Assembly: GCF_900162825.1 (NCBI RefSeq)
Contig: NZ_FUGE01000072.1
Coordinates: forward strand, 1-41,521
Source of the DNA: Psychrobacter piechaudii
Lineage (GTDB): Bacteria; Pseudomonadota; Gammaproteobacteria; Pseudomonadales; Moraxellaceae
Reading direction: 5' to 3'
Length of the DNA stretch: 41,521 bases
Both the position numbers and the translations under genes were made by a program. The notes beneath the pieces were generated by a model that was not told where the DNA came from, did not search any database, and saw only the letters and a list, made by a program, of their open reading frames with translations. Below are positions 8,196-17,484 of this stretch, one piece after another (within the stretch, counting starts at the first letter, position 1; every line of letters begins with the position of its first letter).

Positions 8196-9089
8196 ATGAC
8201 AACTACTTCTGCCGGTAAACGCTTCCGCGATGCCATCTCTGAACAAAAAGAAAACAACCAACCTCTACAAATCGTCGGGACTATCAACGCCTATACGGCC
8301 ATGATGGCAACCCAAGTTGGTCATAAAGCCATCTACTTATCAGGCGGCGGTGTGGCGAACGCATCATACGGCCTACCAGACTTAGGCATGACCAGCCTTG
8401 ATAACGTATTAGAAGATGCCAGCCGCATTACCAATGCGGTAGATACGCCATTGTTGGTCGATATCGATACAGGTTGGGGCGGCGCATTCAACATCTCACA
8501 GACCATCAAAAAGATGGAAAAAGCAGGCGTTGCTGCGGTTCATATCGAAGACCAAGTGGCACAAAAGCGTTGTGGTCACCGCCCAAACAAAGAAATCGTT
8601 TCAACTTCTGAAATGGTTGACCGCCTAAAAGCGGCTCTAGATGCCAAAGTCGATCCAGACTTTGTGGTTATGGCACGTACCGATGCCCTATCCGTTGAAG
8701 GCTTAGAAGCGGCTGTTGAACGTGCTGTGGCTTTCCAAGAAGCGGGTGCGGATATGATTTTCGCTGAAGCACTAACCGATATCGAAATGTATCGTAAATT
8801 CACTGATGTGTTAGATATCCCAGTATTAGCGAATATGACTGAATTTGGTCAGACTGACCTATACACCACAGAGCAGTTATTCAACGTTGGTGTGGACGTG
8901 GTGTTATACCCACTATCTGCCTTCCGTGCGATGAACAAAGCTGCGTTAAACGTCTATCAGCACCTATTAGATGACGGCACTCAAGAAGCTGTGGTTGATA
9001 CCATGCAAACCCGTATGGAACTATACGACTTCTTAAACTATCACGATTTTGAGAAGAAGTTAGATCAGTTATTTGCTCAAAAGAAATAG
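8196..9089 (+). CDS. prpB: 2-methylisocitrate lyase
   Basis: PrpB splits 2-methylisocitrate into pyruvate and succinate, the last step of the methylcitrate cycle for propionyl-CoA. The 297-residue protein has the family's usual length. It shows the isocitrate-lyase superfamily active-site segment [10 protein letters not shown] with Cys126 and His128, the metal-binding DIDTGWGG at about 89-96, and VHIEDQ at 115-120. The ribosome site AAGGAAAG lies close to the ATG. It is the first gene of the operon prpB-prpC-acnD-prpF, all on the plus strand. The protein is cytoplasmic. Confidence 0.96.
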   Translation: MTTTSAGKRFRDAISEQKENNQPLQIVGTINAYTAMMATQVGHKAIYLSGGGVANASYGLPDLGMTSLDNVLEDASRITNAVDTPLLVDIDTGWGGAFNISQTIKKMEKAGVAAVHIEDQVAQKRCGHRPNKEIVSTSEMVDRLKAALDAKVDPDFVVMARTDALSVEGLEAAVERAVAFQEAGADMIFAEALTDIEMYRKFTDVLDIPVLANMTEFGQTDLYTTEQLFNVGVDVVLYPLSAFRAMNKAALNVYQHLLDDGTQEAVVDTMQTRMELYDFLNYHDFEKKLDQLFAQKK

Positions 9090-9118
9090 TTCAAAATAAA
9101 TAGTAATGAAGACTCTAC

Positions 9119-9162
9119 TTGCGTTTCATTGGCTAAAAGCTAATTTTAACAATGAAGCGCAA
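9119..9162 (+). other. Intercistronic inverted repeat between prpB and prpC
   Basis: TTGCGTTTCATTG (9119-9131) pairs with CAATGAAGCGCAA (9150-9162) over 13 positions with a single G-T wobble, around an 18-base loop. There is no T-run, so it probably acts as an RNA stability or processing hairpin rather than a terminator. Confidence 0.5.
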
Positions 9163-9206
9163 ATTCAATCATTTAATATACCATCACCTAAAAAAGGACT
9201 TTTATT

Positions 9207-10337
9207 ATGGCAGCAGGTAAACAATTATCAGGCGCAGGCTTACGTGGTCAAGTAGCAGGTAAAACCGCATTATCAACGGTAGGTAAATCAGGCTCAGGTC
9301 TAACTTATCGCGGTTATGATGTAAAAGACTTAGCCGAAAACTGCATCTTTGAAGAAGTCGCCTATTTATTGTTATACGGTGAGCTACCAACCCAAGCCCA
9401 GCTTGACGAATACAAAGCAACGCTAAAGCAGCTTCGTGATTTACCACAACCTCTAAAAGACGTCCTAGAGCGTATTCCACAAGATGCGCACCCAATGGAC
9501 GTGCTACGTACTGGTTGTTCAATGCTAGGTAACTTAGAGCCAGAAGACAGCTTTGAGCAGCAGTTAGATAAGACCAACCGCATGCTATCTGCTTTCCCAG
9601 CCATTATTAACTACTGGTACCGCTATAGCCATGAAGGCGTGAAAATTGACTGTGTTACCGATTCAGACACCATCGGTGGTCACTTCTTACACCTGCTAAA
9701 AGGTGAGAAGCCAAGCGAGCTACACGAACGTGTGATGAACGTCTCTTTAATCTTATATGCTGAGCATGAGTTTAACGCTTCTACGTTTACTGCCCGTGTT
9801 TGTGCGTCTACCCTATCAGACCTATTCTCTTGTATCACTGGTGCTATTGGCTCATTACGTGGCCCACTACATGGCGGTGCTAACGAGGCAGCAATGGAAC
9901 TAATTGAGAAGTTCCAAACCCCTGACGAGGCAGAAGCTGGCTTAATGGGTATGCTTGAGCGTAAAGAGAAAATCATGGGCTTTGGCCATGCTATCTATAA
10001 CGAATCAGATCCGCGTAACGTGATTATCAAGCAGTGGGCTGAAAAATTAGCGGCTGATGTTGGTGATGAGGTGTTATACCCAGTATCTGTACGCTGTGAG
10101 GAAGTAATGTGGCGTGAGAAAAAACTGTTCTGTAATGCTGACTTCTTCCACGCATCGACTTATAACTTTATGGGCATTCCAACCAAATTATTTACGCCAA
10201 TCTTCGTATGCTCGCGTCTAACGGGCTGGGCCGCTCACGTATTTGAGCAACGCGCAGATAACCGTATCATTCGCCCAAGTGCTGAGTATATCGGTGAAGA
10301 GCCAAGATCAGTACCCGCAATCAGCGAGCGCGGTTAA
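9207..10337 (+). CDS. prpC: 2-methylcitrate synthase
   Basis: PrpC condenses propionyl-CoA with oxaloacetate to 2-methylcitrate. The 376-residue protein is a citrate-synthase fold of the short PrpC type. Catalytic elements are His222 in GPLHGGANE, His261 in GFGHAIY, and Asp312 in NADFFHASTYN. The C-terminal FEQRADNRIIRPSAEYIG is also typical of the family. AAGGAC lies before the ATG. It is 117 bases from prpB and 131 from acnD, both gaps containing hairpins. The neighbouring prpB, acnD and prpF favour methylcitrate over citrate synthase. Confidence 0.95.
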   Translation: MAAGKQLSGAGLRGQVAGKTALSTVGKSGSGLTYRGYDVKDLAENCIFEEVAYLLLYGELPTQAQLDEYKATLKQLRDLPQPLKDVLERIPQDAHPMDVLRTGCSMLGNLEPEDSFEQQLDKTNRMLSAFPAIINYWYRYSHEGVKIDCVTDSDTIGGHFLHLLKGEKPSELHERVMNVSLILYAEHEFNASTFTARVCASTLSDLFSCITGAIGSLRGPLHGGANEAAMELIEKFQTPDEAEAGLMGMLERKEKIMGFGHAIYNESDPRNVIIKQWAEKLAADVGDEVLYPVSVRCEEVMWREKKLFCNADFFHASTYNFMGIPTKLFTPIFVCSRLTGWAAHVFEQRADNRIIRPSAEYIGEEPRSVPAISERG

Positions 10338-10389
10338 TTTACGTGATTGGTTTAAGCGTGATTAATTTAAAAAATATTTAAGCTTATAC

Positions 10390-10430
10390 AAGGGCGTGTC
10401 CAGCAAAAAATAAATGCTAGACACCCCTTT
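10390..10430 (+). other. Intercistronic stem-loop between prpC and acnD
   Basis: AAGGGCGTGTCCAGC (10390-10404) and GCTAGACACCCCTTT (10416-10430) form a 15-position stem with two mismatches and one G-T pair, around an A-rich 11-base loop. Only a weak T stretch follows. It could be an attenuator or a 3'-end protecting hairpin. Confidence 0.5.
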
Positions 10431-10468
10431 GTTCAATTTAATCATTTAATTATCAAGGATGGCCCGTT

Positions 10469-13162
10469 ATGCCAAATGTTGATAGCAACAAGCAGCCCTT
10501 AACACAGGCAAATCCACAAACCATGAATGAGCAGTACAAAAAGCCATTACCTGGTACGGATCTATTTTATTTTGACGTTGAACAAGCGGTTAATGAGATC
10601 GAACCAGGTGCTTATGCCAAGCTGCCTTTTAGCTCAAAAGTACTGTGTGAAAACTTAGTGCGTCGCTGCCCTCCAGAAGATTTAACCGAAGCGTTATCGC
10701 AGCATATTTACCGCAAGCAAGAGGTTGATTTTCCGTGGTACCCTGCCCGTGTTGTATGCCACGACATCTTGGGTCAAACTGCTTTTGTTGACTTAGCTGG
10801 CTTACGTGATGCGATTGCTGCTGAAGGTGGTGACCCTTCAAAAGTAAACCCTATTGTTCCAACACAGCTTATTGTCGACCACTCATTGGCGGTTGAACAT
10901 GCTGGTTTTGAAAAAAACGCTTTTGAAAAAAACCGCGAAATTGAAGAGCGCCGTAACGCTGACCGTTTCCATTTTATCAACTGGTGTCAGTATGCCTTTG
11001 ATAACGTCAACGTAGTACCGCCTGGTAACGGTATTATGCACCAAATTAACTTGGAGAAAATGTCTCCTGTGGTGCAGGTAGTTGCCGATCAAAATGGCGA
11101 TCCTGTCACTTTCCCAGACACTTTAGTGGGTACAGACAGTCACACGCCGATGGTAGATGCTATCGGGGTTATTTCGATTGGTGTGGGCGGTCTAGAAGCT
11201 GAAAGTGTGATGCTAGGCAACCCGTCTTACATGCGCCTACCAGATATTATTGGGGTTGAGCTTACTGGTGAATTACAAGAAGGGATTACCGGAACTGACT
11301 TAGTGCTAGCAATGACTGAATTCCTACGTGAAGAAGGTGTGGTGTCCTCTTATCTTGAATTCTTCGGAGATGGGGCTCGCAACTTAACTGTGGGTGATAG
11401 AGCTTCTATCTCAAACATGACTCCAGAATACGGCGCGACTGCTGCTATGTTCTCTATCGATGAGCAAACCATCGATTATCTGCGTCTAACAGGTCGTAGT
11501 GAACAGCAGATCAAAACTGTTGAAGCCTACGCCAAACAAACCGGTCTTTGGGCCGATGGCATGGTCGATGCTGAATATGACCGCGTCTTAAAATTTGACC
11601 TATCTAAAGTGGTGCGCAATATCGCTGGTCCATCACGTCCACACGCTCGTGTGTCGACTACTGATTTGGTTGAAGCAGGTATTGCTCACGCTAACAATCA
11701 GCCATTATCAGAACAAGATGACAGCCAAATGCCTGATGGCGCGGTTATTATTGCCGCCATTACCAGTTGTACCAACACTTCAAACCCACGTAACATGGTC
11801 GCTGCTGGTATCGTAGCCCGTAATGCGGTTGAAAAAGGCTTAGTGCGTAAACCTTGGGTGAAATCTTCATTGGCGCCAGGGTCAAAAACCGTTAAATTAT
11901 ACCTTGAAGAAGCGGGTCTGTTGCCAGAGCTACAAAAACTGGGCTTTGACGTGGTAGCCTTCGCTTGTACGACTTGTAACGGTATGAGTGGCGCCTTAGA
12001 TCCCAAGATTCAACAAGAGATTATTGATCGCGACTTGTTTAGTACGGCCGTTCTATCGGGTAACCGTAACTTTGATGGTCGTATCCACCCTTATGCGAAG
12101 CAAGCTTTCTTAGCCTCTCCCCCATTGGTTGTGGCCTACGCCATTGCCGGTAACATCCGCTTTGATATCGAAAACGATTCTCTGGGTAAAGATAAAGACG
12201 GCAATGATGTCTACCTAAAAGATATTTGGTTTGATGATGCCGAAGTGGACGCTATTGTGAAGTCTGCGGTGAAGCCTGAGCAGTTCAATCAGGTGTATAT
12301 CCCTATGTTTGATGAAGCCAAAGCTGATGCGTCTCGCAATGATTCACTGGTTGTTAATCCTCAGTATGACTGGCGCGAAATGAGTACTTATATCCGCCGT
12401 CCTCCTTACTGGGAAGGTACTATGGCAGAAGCTAACAAGCTAAAAGGCATGCGTCCATTAGCAGTACTGGGTGACAACATCACCACCGACCATTTATCTC
12501 CCTCTAACGCAATTATGGCCGACAGTGCGGCTGGCGAGTACCTAGATAAAATGGGTCTGCCAGAAGAAGACTACAACTCTTATGCCACTCACCGCGGCGA
12601 TCACCTAACTGCTCAACGAGCTACTTTTGCTAACCCAAAACTGCTTAACGAGATGGTACGTGATGAAAACGGTGAGGTTGTTCAAGGCTCATTAGCCCGT
12701 GTTGAACCTGAAGGCGACGTGATGCGCATGTGGGAAGCGATTGAAACCTATATGAACCGCAAACAGCCGCTGATCATCATCGCTGGTGATGGCTATGGTC
12801 AAGGCTCTAGCCGTGACTGGGCAGCAAAAGGAGTTCGTTTGGCGGGAGTAGAAGTGGTCGTTGCCGAAGACTTTGAGCGCATTCACCGTCAAAACCTAGT
12901 CGGTATGGGTGCCTTGCCTTTACAGTTTGAGCCAGGTACTACCCGCAAAACTTTGAATATCGATGGTACAGAAATTTTTGATATCGAAGGTGAAGTGTCT
13001 GCTGGTGGCACAATGACTTTAGTTATTCATCGCAAAGATGGCAGCGTAGATAGAACGCCTGTTAAGTGCCGCTTAGATACTGCTGATGAAGTTAAGATGT
13101 ATAACTCTGGTGGTATGTTGCAGCGCTTTGCTAAAGAGTTCTTAGAAGGCAATGTGGCTTAG
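10469..13162 (+). CDS. acnD: Fe/S-dependent 2-methylcitrate dehydratase AcnD
   Basis: AcnD is an aconitase-family enzyme that, with PrpF, converts 2-methylcitrate towards 2-methylisocitrate and replaces PrpD. The 897-residue protein has the three cluster-ligand cysteines: Cys434 in ITSCTNTSNP, and Cys500 and Cys503 in ACTTCNGMSG. It also has the C-terminal swivel-domain segments DGYGQGSSRDWAAKG and GDNITTDHLSP. It is somewhat longer than typical AcnD because of an N-terminal extension of about 25 residues before LPGTDLFYFDVEQAV. The ATG at 10469 is supported by AAGGAT; an internal Met19 is the alternative. The position between prpC and prpF identifies it as AcnD rather than AcnA. Confidence 0.95.
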   Translation: MPNVDSNKQPLTQANPQTMNEQYKKPLPGTDLFYFDVEQAVNEIEPGAYAKLPFSSKVLCENLVRRCPPEDLTEALSQHIYRKQEVDFPWYPARVVCHDILGQTAFVDLAGLRDAIAAEGGDPSKVNPIVPTQLIVDHSLAVEHAGFEKNAFEKNREIEERRNADRFHFINWCQYAFDNVNVVPPGNGIMHQINLEKMSPVVQVVADQNGDPVTFPDTLVGTDSHTPMVDAIGVISIGVGGLEAESVMLGNPSYMRLPDIIGVELTGELQEGITGTDLVLAMTEFLREEGVVSSYLEFFGDGARNLTVGDRASISNMTPEYGATAAMFSIDEQTIDYLRLTGRSEQQIKTVEAYAKQTGLWADGMVDAEYDRVLKFDLSKVVRNIAGPSRPHARVSTTDLVEAGIAHANNQPLSEQDDSQMPDGAVIIAAITSCTNTSNPRNMVAAGIVARNAVEKGLVRKPWVKSSLAPGSKTVKLYLEEAGLLPELQKLGFDVVAFACTTCNGMSGALDPKIQQEIIDRDLFSTAVLSGNRNFDGRIHPYAKQAFLASPPLVVAYAIAGNIRFDIENDSLGKDKDGNDVYLKDIWFDDAEVDAIVKSAVKPEQFNQVYIPMFDEAKADASRNDSLVVNPQYDWREMSTYIRRPPYWEGTMAEANKLKGMRPLAVLGDNITTDHLSPSNAIMADSAAGEYLDKMGLPEEDYNSYATHRGDHLTAQRATFANPKLLNEMVRDENGEVVQGSLARVEPEGDVMRMWEAIETYMNRKQPLIIIAGDGYGQGSSRDWAAKGVRLAGVEVVVAEDFERIHRQNLVGMGALPLQFEPGTTRKTLNIDGTEIFDIEGEVSAGGTMTLVIHRKDGSVDRTPVKCRLDTADEVKMYNSGGMLQRFAKEFLEGNVA

Positions 13163-13198
13163 GTTTTGTAATAAACCATTGATAGATCGCGTTTAAAT

Positions 13199-13234
13199 AA
13201 AGCGCACAAGCCACCTGTGTTTGTGCGCTTTTTT
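13199..13234 (+). terminator. Rho-independent terminator between acnD and prpF
   Basis: AAAGCGCACAA (13199-13209) pairs perfectly with TTGTGCGCTTT (13221-13231), with T residues through 13234. It lies 36 bases after acnD and 79 before prpF. It should reduce or stop read-through into prpF, so prpF may need its own promoter in 13235-13312 or be expressed at a lower level. Confidence 0.85.
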
Positions 13235-13312
13235 GATGGAAAGCTTTGTCTAATAAAACGGATTACTAATCTTATATCTGATAATACAACCCTAATTAAG
13301 GAAATAAGCCCT

Positions 13313-14545
13313 ATGTCACAACCAAAACTCGCCCCACAAGTTGCTGTGTCAGCCACCTATATGCGTGGCGGCACCTCAAAAGGGATATTTTTTAATCTAA
13401 ATGATTTACCTGAGCGCTGCCAACAACCTAGTCAAGCCAGAGATAATTTCTTGCTTCGTGTTATTGGTAGCCCAGACCCTTATGGCAAACAAATCGATGG
13501 CTTAGGTAATGGTTCATCGAGCACCTCAAAAACTGTTATCTTATCTAAATCCGATAAGGACGATCATGATGTTAACTACCTGTTTGGCCAAGTCAATATC
13601 GCCAAGCCTATGATTGATTGGGCTGGCAACTGCGGTAACTTAACAGCGGCTGTCGGCGCTTGTGCCATCAATATGGGACTGGTTGATGCCGATAAAGTAG
13701 ACGCCAGTGCTGAAACGGGTATTTGTGAAGTCCATATTTGGCAACAAAATATCAGCAAAACCATTACTGCCCATGTGCCAGTCTACGTTGACGAGCAAGG
13801 ACAAGTGCAAGTTCAAGAAACGGGTGATTTTGAATTAGATGGCGTTACCTTCTCAGCCGCTGAGGTCAAAATTGAATTTATTGACCCAGTAGATGCCTCA
13901 AGTGCCATGTTCCCTACGGGTAATCTGGTTGATGACTTTGATGTCTCTGGCTGCGGGCTTGAAAAAGACAGCGTTAAAGCCACTTTTATCAGCGCTGGCA
14001 TTCCTACTATCTTTATGCAGGCAGCAGACTTAGGCTTTACAGGCACTGAGCTTCAAACAGATATCAATGGCAATAAAGCGCTACTGGATAAGCTCGAGAC
14101 CATTCGCGCCAAAGGCGGTGTCGCTATGGGTCTATTTAAAGAGGTGAGCGAGGCTGAAAAGAGCCAGCATATTCCAAAAATTGCTTGGGTCGCCCCAGCT
14201 CAAACTTACACTGCTTCAAGTGGTAAACAGGTAAATGAGAATGACATCGACTTAGTGGTGCGTGCCATGAGTATGGGGCAGCTACACCATGCAATGATGG
14301 GTACAGCAGCGGTGGCCATTGCCGCTGCCGCGACCACCCAAGGCACACTGGTCAACGAAGCGGCGGGTGATGGTAGCTCAAAAGAATTATCAGAAGTGCG
14401 CTTTGGCCACCCCTCGGGTACTTTATTGGTAGGCGGTAAGACTGAGCAGGTGGATGGTCGCTGGCAAGCCAAAAAAGTATCAATGAGCCGCTCTGCTCGC
14501 CGTATTATGGTGGGTCAAGTGTTTGTCCCCGGCGATAGTTTTTAG
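13313..14545 (+). CDS. prpF: PrpF, methylaconitate isomerase of the AcnD pathway
   Basis: PrpF isomerises the methylaconitate made by AcnD (trans/cis or double-bond shift), so that AcnD can complete the dehydration-rehydration step. The 410-residue protein shows the family start ATYMRGGTSKGIFF at about 14-27, the segment GNCGNLTAAVG, and the C-terminal RSARRIMVGQVFVP. It has the diaminopimelate-epimerase-like fold known for this family. The frame is open 32 codons further upstream, but that part overlaps the terminator, and the ribosome site AAGGA lies before the ATG at 13313. AcnD and PrpF together substitute for PrpD, which is absent here. Confidence 0.95.
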   Translation: MSQPKLAPQVAVSATYMRGGTSKGIFFNLNDLPERCQQPSQARDNFLLRVIGSPDPYGKQIDGLGNGSSSTSKTVILSKSDKDDHDVNYLFGQVNIAKPMIDWAGNCGNLTAAVGACAINMGLVDADKVDASAETGICEVHIWQQNISKTITAHVPVYVDEQGQVQVQETGDFELDGVTFSAAEVKIEFIDPVDASSAMFPTGNLVDDFDVSGCGLEKDSVKATFISAGIPTIFMQAADLGFTGTELQTDINGNKALLDKLETIRAKGGVAMGLFKEVSEAEKSQHIPKIAWVAPAQTYTASSGKQVNENDIDLVVRAMSMGQLHHAMMGTAAVAIAAAATTQGTLVNEAAGDGSSKELSEVRFGHPSGTLLVGGKTEQVDGRWQAKKVSMSRSARRIMVGQVFVPGDSF

Positions 14546-14572
14546 TCTAGATTTATTGAAATAAACTTCGAT

Positions 14573-14605
14573 AGGCGGGTAACGAGATGAGTTGCCTGCC
14601 TTTTT
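14573..14605 (+). terminator. Rho-independent terminator after prpF
   Basis: AGGCGGGTAAC (14573-14583) pairs with GTTGCCTGCCT (14591-14601), allowing two G-T pairs, and T residues continue through 14605. It lies 28 bases after the prpF stop and ends the propionate operon. Confidence 0.8.
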
Positions 14606-14649
14606 ATTAATAGAGGAATCATTTATAAGTCAGTTATAAAATAGCCAGA

Positions 14650-14655
14650 TATAAT
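14650..14655 (+). promoter_or_regulatory. Possible -10 box (TATAAT) for the ABC transporter gene
   Basis: A consensus TATAAT lies in the gap after the prpF terminator, about 70 bases before the ABC gene. The -35 position 17 bases upstream is poor (AAGTCA), so support is weak. Confidence 0.3.
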
Positions 14656-14726
14656 GTAAGCTTAGATGACTGACTGCTTTAATAGGCCTATTTAATTTTA
14701 TTAATTGTTAATGAAACTGTGAAATT

Positions 14727-16592
14727 ATGAGCACTTCCCCGCGTAGAGTCCCCTTAGATATTAAACCACCTACTAAAAAATCTGAGCGTGGAGCCCTACT
14801 GTGGTCGATATTAAAGCGCTTAGGTGAGTTTGCGCGGCCTTATCGGGGTCTGTTTATTTTGACCTTGATATTAACCGTATTGGGGTCGTTTACTGCGCAG
14901 GTCAACGCCTTCGTGCTGCAGTACACCATTGATACCTTAACTGGTATTGTCGGCTTGCCCGATCCCTGGGTTGAGGGCCTTAAGCTTTTAACCTTGATTA
15001 GCACCATCTTGTTAGTCAAAGAGGTACTTAACGTCGTTATCACTTTCGGTCAGCGTTATTTTGGTGAGCGCATCCGTATTAATTTATCACGGGATTTATC
15101 GCAAAAAGTGGTCGACCGCATTTTGTCCTACAAAATGTCGTTTTATACCAGTGAGCAAAACGCCAGTGGTAAACTGCAAACTCGCATTGATTTAGGCGTC
15201 AGTAGCCTGACCCAGTTGGTACAAAACTTCTTTATCGACATGTTGCCGCTGTTTGCCAGTGCCATTGTGTCACTGATCATTATGTTTAATGCCAACTTTT
15301 GGGTGGGCATGGTCGGCTTAATTATTGTACCGATTTACTTTTTTGTCAGTCAAAGACAGGCCAACCGCTTGCAAGGTTTTCGCAAGCAAATGCGCCAATA
15401 CCGCGAGACCAAAAGCGGCCTAGTTATCTCAATTATTGACTCGATTACTGTAATTAAGTCCTTTGTGCGTGAGCCTATTGAGTCTGAAAAGCACTGGGAA
15501 ATCCAAAAAGATATGACCACCAACCAGCTACGTATTCGCAGTATTGCGTTTATGTATAATGCCGGCAAGAGCTTTATCGAGCAAATCGGAGTGGTGGTTA
15601 TTATCGTCTTAACCTCCTATTTTGTGCTCAATGGCCAGATGACCATTGGTGCCATTATGTTTCATATCTTGCTGTTCCAAAACGTTGCCGCCCCGATTCG
15701 TGAATTGCATCGTATTTATGATCAAATTAATAACGCCCTAACTTACGCTGAAGGCTTCTTTGATATCTTAGATGATGATGAGGCCATTGAAAGTGCTGGC
15801 AAGGTGGAGTGCACCGATTTAAAAGGTCATATAGAGCTAAAAAACGTTAACTTCTCCTATCCCAATGGCAAGCAAGCACTGCAAGATGTGAGCTTTGAGA
15901 TTCACCCCAATCGTATTACGGCGCTTGTCGGCTTAAGTGGCGCTGGTAAAAGCACCATTATTAGCCTACTGGTGAAGTTCTATGACCCCAGTAGCGGTAC
16001 CATCTGTTTAGATGGTCATAATCTCAAGGACTACAACACTCATAATCTACGTGAACAAATTGGCTTGGTGCTACAAAAAAATCATATTTTTTCTGGAACC
16101 ATTGCCGATAATATTCGTTATGGTAATATGCACGCCACTGATGCAGAGATCATTGAGGCGGCCAAGCAGGCCTCTATTCATGAACAAATTGTCGGAATGC
16201 CGGAGGGCTATGAAAGTGAGGCCAAACTACTTTCAGGGGGCCAACAGCAGCGTATTGCGCTGGCCCGTATGTTCCTAAAAGATCCGCCGATTGTGTTCTT
16301 GGATGAGCCTACCGCCAGTCTTGATGCTATTGCCACTCAGCAGATCAAGCAAAGCTTAGACTTAATCAAAAAAGACCGCACTGTGATTATTGTTTCCCAC
16401 AATATCTCGCAAATTATCGATGCCGATGATTTGATTGTGATTGAAAATGGCCGTGTGGTCGAAACCGGTACCCATGATGAGCTGTATACCAAGCATGGCC
16501 CGTACTATGATATTTTTAATGCCATGTCAGACAGCTTGAATTTAGACAAAATTAGCCAAACCCTAAACAGTGAGACTAACAGCGAAAGTTAG
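14727..16592 (+). CDS. ABC exporter half-transporter (fused membrane and ATPase domains)
   Basis: This 621-residue protein carries an N-terminal six-helix exporter membrane domain (about residues 35-330). The C-terminal nucleotide-binding domain has Walker [10 protein letters not shown] at 402-410, signature LSGGQQQR at 502-509, Walker B IVFLDEP ending at Asp526-Glu527, and switch His in IIVSHN. It should act as a homodimer or heterodimer that exports lipids, drugs or peptides across the inner membrane, as MsbA- or LmrA-like proteins do. The substrate cannot be told, and no peptidase domain is present. The acetyltransferase gene follows after 60 bases on the same strand and may be co-transcribed. 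The ribosome site is weak. Confidence 0.92.
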   Translation: MSTSPRRVPLDIKPPTKKSERGALLWSILKRLGEFARPYRGLFILTLILTVLGSFTAQVNAFVLQYTIDTLTGIVGLPDPWVEGLKLLTLISTILLVKEVLNVVITFGQRYFGERIRINLSRDLSQKVVDRILSYKMSFYTSEQNASGKLQTRIDLGVSSLTQLVQNFFIDMLPLFASAIVSLIIMFNANFWVGMVGLIIVPIYFFVSQRQANRLQGFRKQMRQYRETKSGLVISIIDSITVIKSFVREPIESEKHWEIQKDMTTNQLRIRSIAFMYNAGKSFIEQIGVVVIIVLTSYFVLNGQMTIGAIMFHILLFQNVAAPIRELHRIYDQINNALTYAEGFFDILDDDEAIESAGKVECTDLKGHIELKNVNFSYPNGKQALQDVSFEIHPNRITALVGLSGAGKSTIISLLVKFYDPSSGTICLDGHNLKDYNTHNLREQIGLVLQKNHIFSGTIADNIRYGNMHATDAEIIEAAKQASIHEQIVGMPEGYESEAKLLSGGQQQRIALARMFLKDPPIVFLDEPTASLDAIATQQIKQSLDLIKKDRTVIIVSHNISQIIDADDLIVIENGRVVETGTHDELYTKHGPYYDIFNAMSDSLNLDKISQTLNSETNSES

Positions 16593-16652
16593 CAAAAACA
16601 AAATTTAAGCCGCTGTACTTTTACTGACAAACAACCGATAAGATGTTTTTAG

Positions 16653-17237
16653 ATGACCGTTAAATATACTATTAAAGGCTTTGATGAGCTAAGCGCCGTT
16701 GATATTTACCATATTCTTCGTGCCCGTTCTCAGGTGTTTGTGATTGAACAGCAGTGTCTTTATCAAGATATTGATGAGCTGGATTTTGATTGCATGCATC
16801 TGGTCGCTCATATGGATCAAACCCTTGTTGGCTACTGTCGTATCATACCGCCAGCAGTGGGTGGCAATGGTACTAATCCTAACCCGCGTATTGGCCGAGT
16901 ACTGGTATTGCCAGATAACAGACATCAAGGGGTTGCTCGAGAGATTATGGTTCGAGCCATCAAATATTGTCATTCTAAATATGGCAAAAAGCCGATTCAG
17001 ATTGCGGCGCAGACTTATTTGATTCACTTCTATCAATCCTTAGGATTTGAGCCTCTAGGTCAGCCTTATGACGAGGATGGGCTTGAACACATTGATATGA
17101 TCTTAAATGTTGCTAAACGAAAGAAAGTTCCCGTGCCTGCTCTAGCCAAAGAAGTGACCGTTAAGGGCGTTTTGTCTAATTTATTGTTGTTTTTGGTGGC
17201 CATTGGCATTATCGGCTTACTCTATTTGCTGATTTAG
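16653..17237 (+). CDS. elaA: ElaA-type GNAT acetyltransferase with C-terminal membrane tail
   Basis: This 194-residue protein matches the ElaA branch of GNAT N-acetyltransferases: ILRARSQVFVIEQQCLYQDID at about 21-41 (quoted in part: VFVIEQQCLYQDID), the acetyl-CoA-binding RVLVLPDNRHQGVA at 82-95, and FYQSLGFEPLGQPYDEDG. E. coli ElaA ends after this domain. Here a linker and one hydrophobic helix (LSNLLLFLVAIGIIGLL, about 174-190) continue to the last residue. This is a tail-anchored topology that would place the enzyme on the cytoplasmic face of the membrane. The acetyl acceptor is unknown. A terminator follows. Confidence 0.85.
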   Translation: MTVKYTIKGFDELSAVDIYHILRARSQVFVIEQQCLYQDIDELDFDCMHLVAHMDQTLVGYCRIIPPAVGGNGTNPNPRIGRVLVLPDNRHQGVAREIMVRAIKYCHSKYGKKPIQIAAQTYLIHFYQSLGFEPLGQPYDEDGLEHIDMILNVAKRKKVPVPALAKEVTVKGVLSNLLLFLVAIGIIGLLYLLI

Positions 17238-17321
17238 TTGATTTAATTTAATACGGGCACAGCGCTGCTAGTCGCTAGCCAAGATAAAAAGTCAGGGCGT
17301 TATTTTAACGGGCGTTTACGT

Positions 17322-17355
17322 AAGGGCACAGCTTGGAAAGGCAGTGCCCTTTTTT
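17322..17355 (+). terminator. Rho-independent terminator after the elaA-like gene
   Basis: AAGGGCAC (17322-17329) pairs with GTGCCCTT (17344-17351) around a 14-base loop, and T residues run through 17355. It lies about 85 bases after the stop codon. Confidence 0.8.
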
Positions 17356-17484
17356 ATTAGGATATTGCGATGACATGGGTTTAGTCTTTCATCCCATTTA
17401 GTAGTATCATTACAAAATACAGATAGGCTAAATTTAGAGCTATCTTTTAGCATATGACGGAAAAAATAGCCCAATAGGAATGCC

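Noticed and set aside
13217..13312. A 32-codon N-terminal extension of PrpF
   Set aside because: It overlaps the terminator hairpin after acnD and lacks a ribosome site; the family start fits the ATG at 13313.
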